The position numbers and the translations under genes are program-made. Positions 17,810 to 28,860 of a DNA stretch of 64,000 bases are shown here, piece by piece (the first letter of the stretch is position 1; every line of letters begins with the position of its first letter). Source of the stretch: Pseudo-nitzschia pungens (Eukaryota > Bacillariophyta > Bacillariophyceae > Bacillariales > Bacillariaceae); assembly GCA_037355855.1 (NCBI GenBank), contig CM074759.1, positions 2,480,001 through 2,544,000 on the forward strand, written 5' to 3'. The notes below the pieces were generated by a model. That model was not told the DNA's origin. It did no database searches and was given only the letters and a program-made list of their open reading frames with translations.

Positions 17810-20800
17810 ATGGTTAGGTTTTCTGGTGTGAGGTCTGATGGGATGCCTGATTCTTCAAATCCCATCCTTGCTTCCACCGGTTCTACTTCTCCCTCCTCTG
17901 TCTCTCTCCCTGCTTCTCATTTTGTCCAATTAACTCTACATGGGGACTCTCTTGCTGCCAAGGATTCTGATATTTTTGGCCATCCTTTTCCTCAAGCTCC
18001 ATCCTCTAACTCCACCATCATCACCTTCCAAAACATTGGGCCCCAGCGCCGAGCTGCTTTCATGTCCAGATCCCAGCACAACTCCCGTCAATATGTCAAG
18101 AGCAAGGCTAGTGTTGCCCTCTATGCTGAGCACTGTTTGAATGAATCCAAGCTCCTTCCCTGTGACCTCTTCAACCGGCGCCTGAAGAATGTCTGCCCCT
18201 CCAGTTTTTCATACCTTGCCAACAACAAGCATGAAGCTTCTGACTGCACTTGGCTTCAGCCTGGAGGCACTGGTTTTACCCTTGATCAGCTCTTTAGTTC
18301 CCACAAGGTTGCTCATGGGGCTGATCCTTCTGGCCTTGGAAGGTGGACCTTTGTCAAGTTTCAGGGCAGGGCTGGCTCCACTGTCACAATGTTCTCTGCC
18401 TACTGCCCTGTTGAAAATGACAGGGATCTTGGCTCAGTTTGGAATCAACAATACCGGTACTTTCAAGCAGCTGAGAATCTTTTCTCTCCCAACCCTTGCA
18501 TTCTCTTTCACCGGGATCTCACTGCTGCCCTTCAGGCTTGCCTGGGGGCAGGTGACCATGTTATTCTTGGGATTGATCAGAATGCTGATGTCCGATCTGA
18601 TGGTTTATCTTCTGAGCTCAAGGCCCTTGGTTTCAGAGATGCTATTCTGTCCTTGCACTCTCAATCTTCTCCTCCAGCCACCCACAACAGAAACACCACC
18701 AGGACTCCAATTGATGCCATCTGGGTCTCTGAGTATGTTGATGTTCTCAGGGCAGGATACTGTCCCTTTGGTGGTGCCCAAGGAATGGATTCGGATCATC
18801 GCATGCTCTGGATTGAAGTTTGCAATAGCAGCATCATGGGAAAACATCTGCCACCTCCTATCCACTGTTCCATGTCCAGACTGCAATCTTCTCATCCTCA
18901 TCTGCGTCAACGGTATTTCAAGCGTGTCAGGCACAGTTTTCTCCAGGCTGGAGTGTTTTCCCTCCAAGCCAAGCTGGAGCAGTTGCTGGCTCAGTTTCAG
19001 TCTGGTAATACTTCTGTGAAAGATGATCTCATCAACACCTATGAAGTCCTCCATGAAACCTCCACCTCTCTCAGGTTGTCTGTTGAACGGCATCTCTGCA
19101 ACACAAGAGCTGGGATGGTTCCATGGTCACCACAGCTTCAAGTGTATCGTGATACCATTGATTTCTGGCGCCGTGTTGTGAAGTTGAGGCAGGGTGTGTC
19201 TACCAGTCATACTGTTCTGAAGCGGCTGGCCAGCAAGCTTTCTCTCTACAAAGGGGAACACTGTGATTTACCCAGTGCTATCTTGCATTTGAAACAAGCT
19301 TACAAGCAGTACCGGGCTGTGAAAAAGTTGGCTCCCTCCTGGAGAGACTCTTTCAATCAAGGCCTGGTGGATGCGCTTCTTGATGAGGGTAAGCCCCACA
19401 ACCAGAGTGCTTCCCAGATTCGTGCCCGGATGCGGAGGGAAAGGACTCAACGAGAGCTTGGTCTTGCTGCTAGGTCAATTCGTGGGCGCATCAACAAAGC
19501 CGCAGTCTTGAAGGCTATTGCTGTTGGCCCTGACGGTGCTGAACAGGTGTTGGAGTCCCAGTCAACTATGGTTCCAGCTATGGCTGAATCTAATGTCAGG
19601 CGCCAACAACAGTGTATTGGCACTCCCTCCATGGCTCCCTCTTTTATCCAAGACTTTGGATATTTAGGTACAGGCCCCGCTTCTGCTGCAGTTCTTGAAG
19701 GATCCTACACCCCTCCACCTGACACTGACAAGTATCTCTGTGAATTTCTTTCCTGTCTCAAAGTGCCTGATTCTCTCCTGCATCTGCCCCCTTTTGATTA
19801 TTCTGTGAGCCCAGCTGACAATGCTGATGCTTGGAAACTTCAGCGGGAACGCACTGCCAGTGAACCCTCTTGTTTGAGCTTTGCCCATCACAAGTCCTTT
19901 GCCCTTGACCCACAGTTGAATTGCTTTGATACTCTTCTGAGATCAGTCCCACTGATTGTTGGTTTCTCTCCTGCTGCCTGGCAAGTCATCACTGATGTTG
20001 AAATCTTTAAGAAACCTGGAGAATATAGGGTGGACAAGATGAGGCTGATCCAGTTGATGTCTCCTGAATTCCAGATCAACAACAAGATGATTGGCAGACG
20101 CATTCTTGCTCATGCTGAACGTGCCAATGCAGTGGCTGCTGATCAACATGGGAGCAGGAAGCACCACAAGGCTATCAACACTTGCCTGAACAAGAAGCTC
20201 ATCTGTGATGTGTTACGCCAAAAGCGCAGATCTGGCGCTGTTGCCATGAATGATGCCAAGGGTTGCTATGACAGGATCTCTCATCCCATTGCTGGTCTCA
20301 CTCTCCAGAGTTTTGGCCTTCCAGCGCATGTTTGTGAAGTTCTTTTGTCTACCCTGCAGTGTGCTAAACACCACATCAAAACTGGTTTTGGCCGATCAGG
20401 CCCTGTGTATGGTGATGAACCTGTCCCTCTCAGTGGTTGTGGCCAAGGCAATGGGATTGGTCCCACTCTTTGGGCACTGGTTTCTACAATTGTCTTCAGG
20501 ATGATGCAACAGGCAGGACATGGTGTCCACCTTGTCACTTCTTTGTCCCTGCAGCTGGTTTCCCTGGTGGGTTTTGCTTTTGTGGATGACACTGACTTGT
20601 TTTGTGCTGGTTCTGATCCCACCACCTCTGGTGAGACCTTGGCGGTTGACTTTCAGGATGCACTTGACAGATGGGCAGGTGGTATTATTGCCACTGGTGG
20701 TGCTATTGAACCTGCCAAATCCTTCTGTTACTTGATTGATTTCACATGGACTGGCTCTGGTTGGGACTATCGCTCCATTGCTGACATGCCTGGTGACTTT

Positions 20801-23643
20801 ACTGTTGCTGACAAGTTTGGACATCGTGCTACCCTGGATCGCTTTGAGGTTGACCATGCTGATAAAACCCTTGGTGTTTTCATCTCCATGGATGGCAATG
20901 AGGATGCACAAATTTCCCACATGCAGTCCCAGTCTAAGTCCTTTGGGTCTCAACTGAAGGCTTCCAAGTGTGAGAAGAGGGCTTCCCTCTACACATTCAA
21001 GTATTCTTTCATGAAGTCTGTTGAATATCCCATGCCTGTCACTCAACTTGATGAGGGTACCTGGACCAAGATTCTTCACCCAGCCCTTGTCCCTGTGCTG
21101 AATAAGGCTGGAATGTCCCGAAGCTTTCCCAGACATGTGTTCTTTGGTCCATCTCTTTATCAAGGCTTTGGTTTCATTCATCCATATCTTCTCCAAGAGT
21201 TCAGCCATATTGCCACTCTCTTCCAGGAATCTGTTAGGTCCTCCCAAACTGGTAGGATTCTCAGGCTCACTGCTGAAGCTCTCAGGCTTGAATTGGGTGT
21301 CCCTCTCCATCTTGGTGTCACACCCTTTCATCCCTTTGCTTCATACATTACTCCTTGTTGGTACAAGCATGTGTGGAAATTCTTTTCCATGCACCCGGTG
21401 AGCTTGGCTGAAGACTTCCCAGATCTTCCTCTGCTGCGCTCCAATGATTGCTACCTTATGCAAGCCTTTGTTGATGCTGGCTTCAGAGGTGCTGACTTGT
21501 CCCTCTTGAATCTCATTCGGATGTCTCTCAAGGCTGTTACCCTTGCTGACATATGCACTCCTGATGGGACAAAGCTGTCTCCTGTGGCTTTCCAATTGCA
21601 GTCTTCTAACCACTTGAGAGATCAGCTTGACTGGCCAAGATGTCCTCCACCTTGGCCTCCACCAGCACAGCGCCTGTGGACTAAGGCTCTTCAGACATGT
21701 TTTCTTCCTCCCTGTCCACCCCCTGCAGCTAGAGCCTTGGCTCATTCTTTTCACCTTGGGCCTTGGCTCTCTCCCCAGACAGCTGCTCTTTGGCCTTGGT
21801 ACTTGTCTTCCTCTACCAATAGATTGTTCTCCAAATGTTCTACTGGTTGGAAGGTGGGCACCTCCCAAGGAAGGGGCAGATACAGATTCACCTCTGAAGT
21901 TCTTCCTGAGAAACCTGCTTGTGCACAGGTGCTTGTTTCTCCTGTGACCCGTGGCCAGTTGTTCGGGTTGTTGGATCTTCTGATTTTGTCTCTGAACCTC
22001 CTGATGTGGATCCTCTGAGGTACAACCCATTTGACTCTCTTCCAGCATTCCCTGAGGATGCCTTTGATTCTCTTTGTGAGTCTCCAAGAGTGCTTCTCCA
22101 CAAGTATTCCCTCCCACATGGGGGTTGTCAGGCTCTTGCTGCTGCCATTCAGAGTGGCACTGCCAGTGCTGTTTGTGATGGGTCTTTTGATCCCACTCTT
22201 CTGAGAGGCACTTCTGCCTTCCTCCTGTCACCCAATACTTCCACCAAGACTACCTCATTGTTCCTCACTGGATGTAACTTTGTTAGTGGCTCCCCTGAGG
22301 ATCAGTCTTCTTACCGGAGTGAACTGGCTGGCATCATTGGGGTTCTCACTTGTTGCACTGCTCTGGTGGATCTTTTTGATATTGCCTCCGGCTCTATCAC
22401 CATTGCACTTGATGGTGACACAGCTCTCAAACAGGCTCAGGGATCTTGGCCCTTGGTCATTTCCCAGAAGTCTTTTGATTATGTCTATGTCATTCGCAAC
22501 ATGATTTCTGCTCTTCCCATTTCAGTGCACTTCCGGTGGGTTCAGGGGCATCACGCCGGCTTCTTTCTTGACTGGTGGGCCCTTCGCAATCATCAGGTTG
22601 ATGGCATGGCCAAGGCTTTTCTCTCAGTGCATAGAGATTCTGCCTACCACTATCCCAGACTTGTGTTTGAGCCCTGGGCATTTTCCCTCAATGGTTCCAA
22701 GTGTTCAAGGTTTGATCAGAATGCTCTGCATGTCGCCATTGCTGGTCCTCCTCTTCTCCAATACTGGAAGACCCACCATGATATCCCTATACCCCAACCA
22801 GTATTGGGATCCATCCATTGGTGTGTACATCAGTTTGCCTTCAAGCGTCTCCCTCCAGGTATGCAACGGTGGTTTGTTAAGTTTGCTTCCGGATGCATTG
22901 GTGTAGGCAACCAGCTTCTTCACTACCAGCATCAGGATCATTCCAGGTGCCCCTTGTGTGATGCTGATAATGAGAAGGTCTCTCATGTGCTCTCCTGCAA
23001 GGACCCTGGGGCTGTCAAGCACAGTGTGTCTGCCTTCAAGGGCCCCTTGCGGCAGAGGCTTGAGGTTGAACAGACTGATCCGTCGTTGGTGGCTGCCATT
23101 GTGGATCTTCTCACCAGGATTCGGAAAGGTCAGCGCATCTATCCCTCCTCATATTCCCATGCAATTGCTGGTGCTGTCAGAGCACAGAGGACCATTGGTT
23201 GGCACAACTGGCTTCTCGGTAGGTGGTCTCCTCTCTGGCACCAGATCCAGGCTGATTACTACTCCCAAATTGGAAGCAAGCGCTCCCCCAGACGCTGGGC
23301 TACAGCTATCATCCAACAGTTCTTTCTCACATGCTGGGATCTATGGACTTATAGGAATGAACGGCTCCATGGTTCTGGGGGAACACTTGAAGCTGAACAA
23401 CACCAATCTCTTAATGATTCCATCTCCTCTGAATTGGCCATTGGTACAGCTGGTGCTCTCCCCCAGTCACACCCCCTTCTCCAAACCCCTTTCCAAGTCC
23501 TACAAGGTTATACCCTCACTGCCAAGCGGCAGTGGCTTGCAACTATACACCTAGCCAGGAAGCAGTATGCAGCTCCTCCCCCACCAGTGCAGCCCTACCA
23601 GCGAGAGGCTGCGCTGTTGCGAGCTTGGCTTACTGGATCTTAG
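17810..23643 (+). pseudogene. LINE-2 ORF2, one frameshift
   Basis: It aligns along its full length with LINE-1 ORF2: endonuclease (GIDQNADV, DSDHRMLWIEV), RT (NDAKGCYDRI, FVDDTD), RNase H (CDGSF, SYRSELAGI, LDGDTAL, VDGMAKAF) and the CCHC finger. Near 21956-21963 one base is missing relative to LINE-1 (VTRGQLV against VTRGQLFG), so the first frame stops at 22018 and RNase H plus finger continue in another frame to 23643. Endonuclease and RT are undamaged. The single change could be recent or a sequencing error. Confidence 0.9.
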
Positions 23644-23951
23644 GGTTGCTTCCCCCTTGTTCCTTGGTGTTATCCATTTTTCCTGCTTCCCGCCCTGTAC
23701 ACCGTTATGATACTGGGACTTATTCCAGTCTCTTCCTTCTTCCCCTTTTTCTTTCTCACAGGTCCCTGTTTTGTGGGACCTGTTCTTTGTTTCTTTCCCT
23801 GCTTGTTGTTCCAGGTTTGTTTGGCAAAATTGTCGTTCTACCACTTGGGGTCCTGACTCTTTGATGGAGGCGACGTTAAAGTCTGGTTACAGACTGAGTA
23901 ATTTTAGTTTCACCTGTGGTGGTAAAGTTATTTAAATACGTATATTATTAT
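23644..23951 (+). other. LINE-2 3' untranslated region with two terminal hairpins
   Basis: Hairpin 1 is AGTCTG-GTTA-CAGACT (23880-23895) and hairpin 2 is CACC-TGT-GGTG (23911-23921). They are followed by TTTAAATACGTATATTATTAT and then the target duplication. No ORF is seen. Confidence 0.75.
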
Positions 23952-24810
23952 GAAAGCAAGTGGAGGCAAGGGAAACCAGGGACTCCAAAGAAGCAGTTCT
24001 CCAATCAGAGTTGTCTGGAAAAGCTTCAGCATAGACTGGAGGAATGACAGATTGACAGACATCATGGATGGATTTCTTGTCTTTCCCATCCTTCTTGCTG
24101 AAGAAGTGAGTGGGACTGGGACACCCAGTCCAGAGCCAAGATCCTGCTGGAGTTTTGCGAAGAGCATGAGTAGAGAGGGGGATAGATGAACGACCAGTAC
24201 AGGGCCCCTCACCATAGAAGCACCAGAGAAAGGAGTCAGTGTGAGCTTTGTTGGCGGCAGCTAGGGCTTTCTGGCGAAGAATATTCCGCTCAGTCGGTGA
24301 AGAAGAAGCAGAAGACTTGTCAGAAGAGAATGCAATAGTGGTTTCCTTAAGACCTGGAGTGAGGGTAGAGCCAGGAGGACGCACGGGCTGAGAAGGAGCT
24401 GGCTTGCCATCTCCAGAGGTCCCAGCACCTGACGGCCCAGTGGCAGACGGCCTAGGGTCTGAGGTCCCAGTGCCAGGTGTCCCAGGATCAGACTGCCCAG
24501 TGTGCTGCTGCGTGGGAGGCTGCTCAGGATCTAACATGTCAACATCCTCAGTCACTTTGGTAGAAACAGAGGAGGAAGACCCAGCAGAGGAGCTAGACCC
24601 AGCGGAAGAAAAGGAAACATCATCATCTGAGTGCGCACCTGAAGACTGGGAGCCTGACCTGGAAGAGTTCCGAGCAGGAGGGAGAGTGGGAGTAACCTCA
24701 GTGGAGGAACCACCAAGGCGTCGAGAAGGAGGAGTCCTCACAAAGGCGCGCTTGTTGGAAGGGGATGAAGACGAGGGGCGCCTTTTGCGGCTGGAAGCCG
24801 GGGGAATGGG
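23952..24810 (-). pseudogene. LINE-1 ORF1, N-terminal part
   Basis: The frame runs from the D insertion point (PIPPASSRKRRPSS) to LASTCF at the LINE-2 junction, with no stop in between. It includes the basic N-terminus, a Ser/Pro/Gly-rich low-complexity region and the conserved block LWCFYGEGPCTGRSSIP...SPTHFFSKKDGKDKK. The first codons (MAP) lie beyond D at 27857-27847. The piece is cut at both ends by insertions, so no full product can be made. Confidence 0.85.
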
Positions 24811-25127
24811 TGTAACATGCTACCGTATGTTACTCTACGAGAGCTCTAAATGATTATTGAATCCCGCATGTACTCCAATATATATGGTATATATGGTATA
24901 CATGTATGTATATTCAATCTATGTACACATTCAAGTATCAAGATAAATATCAAGAGTCTTATGACTCGCTGATAGGTCTCGATCGCTCATTCATTCCATA
25001 CTCAAGAAATCATTCCCATCTCGTAAAGTATTCAACTATTCACAATTTATTAATTATTCTTCATTAAAACACCAATCTATTAACCTATCGCGTACCACTC
25101 CATCTAATTCTACCCTAGAGTGTTACA
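24811..25127 (+). repeat. 5' LTR of D (317 bp)
   Basis: It begins TGTAACATGCTACCG and ends CTAGAGTGTTACA, with inverted termini TGTAACA/TGTTACA. It matches 27530-27846 except for one base (A against G, in AAAGTATTC). Confidence 0.95.
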
Positions 25128-25351
25128 CAGTAATTACTGTCCGCTTGAAAGTAGAAGACAAAAAGAACCAATTCAGTACTGAATCCAAAACAACCTTTAT
25201 CCTAAACAACAGGGATACATCGATACCTTGACAAGCAAAATCCTACAATCGAAATTTACGACGATCGAAGCAAGAACTACGAAACACCCATACGAATCGA
25301 TTGCACTCCGAATCGATCGAACGCCAAATCGATCGAACGCTACGAATCAAC

Positions 25352-26455
25352 ATGGCAGGCCTCTACAGAGATCCTCCAATCAATTACATTCCTTCCTTCA
25401 ACAGGAGCAAGCCCAAGAGAACTAAGCTCTCCATTACAGATCCCAATGGACGACAAGACAGCATGAAGATCCCTCTGTTCACCAACAAAGGAGGACTAGA
25501 GGAATTCCTATTCGTTGAAGAAGCCTTCAGGAACGCCGCAAAGCTCCTAGGACTACCAACCACCGACTACATTACTCACTTCATCAGATGCCTCCATACA
25601 GACGCCCAAACCAAATGGATACACATGCTACAAGATCCATTAGATGCCGACAAATACCAATATGAAAGCAGCGCCGAAGGATATGAAGCAGCAATCAACG
25701 ACTTTATCAAAGAATATTGCAACGCAACAGATGCAAAAGACATCATGCATACATATCTTCGGAGCACTGAATGCAAGAAGCCAAGCAACGTCTCGTGCAA
25801 AGACCACGCAGACCGGATGCAAATCCTCTTCAAATACACTAAAAGACTCCAAGGCCATGCTGCTGACTTATCACCAACAGAAGCCAAGACCATTCTGCTA
25901 CACAGCTTTCCAAGCAAATGGATCAACAGCTATGGTCTAATCCACCAAGGAATCCACGAGGATACCACTGTACAGTTTATAGTGGACCACATGAGCTGTT
26001 TAGAACGTCAAGCAAAAAGAAAAGCGTCGGACGCTCATTCAAATGAAAATTCTGACGCTGAAAGCATTGACAGCAATAACAACAGCTCCGATTCGGACGC
26101 TGACAGCATCGACAGCCACAGCTCTAATTCGGACAGTGACACTGACGCTGAGTCTGAAGAAGAAGCAAATGAAAATCAAGCAGAGATCAGCAATGAAAGA
26201 AAATACAACAATCCCTGCAGAATTCCCGGACATGACCACGATTGGTCCGAATGCCCAAAGAACAGATATTCCAAAAGAAATAAGAGCAATAGCAGCAACA
26301 ACAGCACTGCTACGGCTCCTAGCAATGAAACTGGAAACACTGCCTCAACGGAATCGCTCCAAGCCCACGTGAAGCAAGCAATTGAATCTTATTGCATGCA
26401 ACATGGAGGACACGTCGAGAGAAATTTCGACGGCAGCCTCACTTGGCAACCATAA
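25352..26455 (+). CDS. gag: D gag protein (367 aa, intact)
   Basis: The start MAGLYRDPP parallels the Gypsy-B gag start MAGIYRDPP. A core region follows (KIPLFTNKGGLEEFLFVEEAF, FIVDHMSCLERQ), then an acidic Ser/Asp-rich stretch at about residues 230-275. A zinc-binding motif CRIPGHDHDWSEC (CX4HXHX4C) lies near residue 290, and the end is DGSLTWQP. Gag would package the element RNA; pol functions must come from elsewhere. It ends with TAA, whereas Gypsy-A and Gypsy-B gag end with TGA before an in-frame pol. Confidence 0.88.
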   Translation: MAGLYRDPPINYIPSFNRSKPKRTKLSITDPNGRQDSMKIPLFTNKGGLEEFLFVEEAFRNAAKLLGLPTTDYITHFIRCLHTDAQTKWIHMLQDPLDADKYQYESSAEGYEAAINDFIKEYCNATDAKDIMHTYLRSTECKKPSNVSCKDHADRMQILFKYTKRLQGHAADLSPTEAKTILLHSFPSKWINSYGLIHQGIHEDTTVQFIVDHMSCLERQAKRKASDAHSNENSDAESIDSNNNSSDSDADSIDSHSSNSDSDTDAESEEEANENQAEISNERKYNNPCRIPGHDHDWSECPKNRYSKRNKSNSSNNSTATAPSNETGNTASTESLQAHVKQAIESYCMQHGGHVERNFDGSLTWQP

Positions 26456-27529
26456 GTCACCATAACAACCAACAATAACCACTAAGGATCACAGTATCCG
26501 GCACCTGCCTTCAGCTCCCCTGGAACTGAATGCCAGCTCAGCCCTGCTGACTGGGAAGACGCATGGAGGGAACCCCCCGAAGAGAGGAAGGAACCTACAG
26601 AGATGAGCCCTGTTGCAAACAAAACATTCGAACAAAATCAAAGAGCTCAGCCCGATCCAAAGCGACGGCAACAATCAACCAAATAATAACAAGTTCAATG
26701 GCAAATAAAATAAAAGCAAAAGGTTCGGACGCGAACTAATTGCAAGGGTACAGACGCTACAGCCATAAATAAATCAATCGAATCGACAATATCGATATCG
26801 ATACGGGTACAGACGCAAAACAAAACATAGGGTACAGCAGCAACAACAAGGCCAACCTTGTTCCGGACAAACAAATAGTCCACAGGGAGCTCCGAAAACT
26901 ATTAGAGCAATCCCACAAAAACCATATTCGAAACCCACAGAGGTGCTCTGGAGTTACAAAACTCGAAACTCCAATAGACTGCTGCAAACACCCCAAATAA
27001 AGACCGGCAAAGTATACGGCAAATCGCAATTGACTCCGAACGAAATTCACTACACAACTAACTATGCATCCCTTCTCTGCTTTAACAATTGCAGACATGG
27101 CAAGCAAACATCCAACGCTTGGCTTTTCACCTACCTAACTCCTATCTAAATACAGGAGGTGTTTTTTATGCCTACAAAGCGCAATCGATTTCGACGCAGC
27201 AATCCATTACAAAATCAGCTCCACTACCCTGAGAGGTACATCACAGTTGGGGGAGGAAAAGAATTTTCTTCGACTCTTTTTGCTATTTTTAGCATGTCAT
27301 TATGAACCTTCTCAAGAACAAGAAACAAATCTTTGATTTTCAGTATCACGAAGAACCTTCTCCAATCCCGCTTCAATCTACATTGCCATATATCTTTCGA
27401 AATATTCCAAATGGCATATATCTCCATCCGGTTCTCCGAATAAGCACATGTCTCGTCCCTTGATATTGATCAACTCCAAACCTATTCTATTGAACCACAT
27501 GCAAACTTCACCTAATCATTGGGGAACTA
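26456..27529 (+). other. D post-gag region: pol remnant, shared block, 3' end
   Basis: 26500-26625 aligns with the start of Gypsy-B pol (41680-41800; shared words GACGCATGGAGG and AAGGAACCTACAGA). 26830-26997 is the shared 165-bp block (AGCAGCAACAACAAGGCCAA through CCACAGAGGTGCTCTGGAG). The remainder shows no ORF. Only a short purine-rich run (TTGGGGAA) precedes the 3' LTR where a polypurine tract is expected. Confidence 0.7.
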
Positions 27530-27846
27530 TGTAACATGCTACCGTATGTTACTCTACGAGAGCTCTAAATGATTATTGAATCCCGCATGTACTCCAATAT
27601 ATATGGTATATATGGTATACATGTATGTATATTCAATCTATGTACACATTCAAGTATCAAGATAAATATCAAGAGTCTTATGACTCGCTGATAGGTCTCG
27701 ATCGCTCATTCATTCCATACTCAAGAAATCATTCCCATCTCGTAAAGTGTTCAACTATTCACAATTTATTAATTATTCTTCATTAAAACACCAATCTATT
27801 AACCTATCGCGTACCACTCCATCTAATTCTACCCTAGAGTGTTACA
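27530..27846 (+). repeat. 3' LTR of D (317 bp)
   Basis: Matches 24811-25127 and is followed by ATGGG, the second target copy. Confidence 0.95.
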
Positions 27847-27874
27847 ATGGGAGCCATGTTGGGTTGGTGGAACG

Positions 27875-28860
27875 GACTGTTGGTGAGCTGACTGCTGGTG
27901 AACTGACTGCTGGTGGGCTGACTGCTGGTGGGCTGACTGCTGGTGAGCTGACTGCTGGGGAGCTGACTGCTGGTGGGCTGACTGCTGATGGGCTGACTGC
28001 TGGTAGGCAGACTGCTAGTGGGCAGACTGCTGGTGAGCTGACTGCTGGTGGGCTGACGGCTGGTGGGCTGACGGCTGGTGGGCTGACTGCTGGTGAGCTG
28101 ACTGCTGGTGGGCTGACTGCTGGTGAGCTGACTGGTGATGGGCTGACTGCTGGTGAGCTGACTGCTGGTGGGCTGACTGCTGGGGAGCTGACTGCTGGTG
28201 GGCTGACTGCTGGTGGGCTGACTGCTGGTGAGCTGACTGCTGGTGGGCTGACTGCTGGTAAGCTGACTGCTGGTGAGCTGACTGCTGGTGGGCTGACTGC
28301 TGGTGGGCTGACTGCTGGGGAGCTGGCTGCTGGTGGGCTGACGGCTGGTGGGCTGACTGCTGGTGAGCTGACTGCTGGTGGGCTGACTTCTGGTAAGCTG
28401 ACTGCTGGTGGGCTGACTGCTGGTAAGCTGACTGCTGGTGAGCTGACTGCTGGTGGGCGGACTGCTGGTGAGCTGACTGCTGGTGGGCTGACTGCTGGTG
28501 GGCTGACTGCTGGTGAGCTGACTGCTGGTGGGCTGACTGGTGATGGGCTGACTGCTGGTGAGCTGACTGCTGGTGGGCTGACTGCTGGGGAGCTGACTGC
28601 TGGTGGGTTGACTGCTGGTGGGCTGACTGCTGGTGGGCTGACTGCTGGGAAGCTGACTGCTGGGGAGCTGACTGCTGGGGAGCTGACTGCTGGTGAGCTG
28701 ACCGCTGGTGGGCTGACTGCTCGTGGGCTGACGGCTGGTGGGCTGACTGCTGGTGGGTTGACTGCTGGGGCTTGGGACCAGTGCTGGGGAGCTGACTGCT
28801 GGTGGGTTGACTGCTGGTGGGCTGACTGCTGGTGGGCTGACTGCTGGGGCTTGGGACCAG
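27875..28860. repeat. 15-bp minisatellite, about 65 units
   Basis: The unit GCTGACTGCTGGTGG recurs with point changes (TGAG, TGGG, GGGA) over about 1 kb. The period is divisible by three and the unit lacks stops, so open frames appear in several registers; I read none of them as a gene. It sits between the shared block and the LINE-1 ORF1 start, where LINE-3 has an unrelated array. Confidence 0.93.

Larger units (their letters stand above)
13642..23951 (+). mobile_element. LINE-2: full-length non-LTR retrotransposon inside LINE-1
   Basis: A 10,310-bp element in the orientation opposite to LINE-1, inserted in LINE-1 ORF1 and flanked by an exact 18-bp duplication. It starts CAATTTTGCAACGCGC, as do LINE-1 and LINE-3 with slight changes, and ends in ATATTATTAT. 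It has a 5' untranslated region, ORF1, ORF2 (one frameshift) and a 3' untranslated region. It is nearly identical to LINE-1 through ORF2, so it belongs to the same subfamily. It has no long tandem array before ORF1, unlike the other two copies. Confidence 0.95.
24811..27846 (+). mobile_element. Element D: gag-only LTR retrotransposon
   Basis: A complete 3,036-bp unit with two 317-bp LTRs and the 5-bp target duplication ATGGG (24806-24810 and 27847-27851). It entered LINE-1 ORF1 after the third codon. It has the palindrome ACAGTAATTACTGT at the 5' LTR edge, an intact gag and about 1.1 kb of non-coding DNA, but no protease, RT or integrase. The gag and the start of the following region resemble Gypsy-B, so a B-like relative probably mobilised it. 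The LTRs differ at one position by eye, so the insertion is young. Confidence 0.93.
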
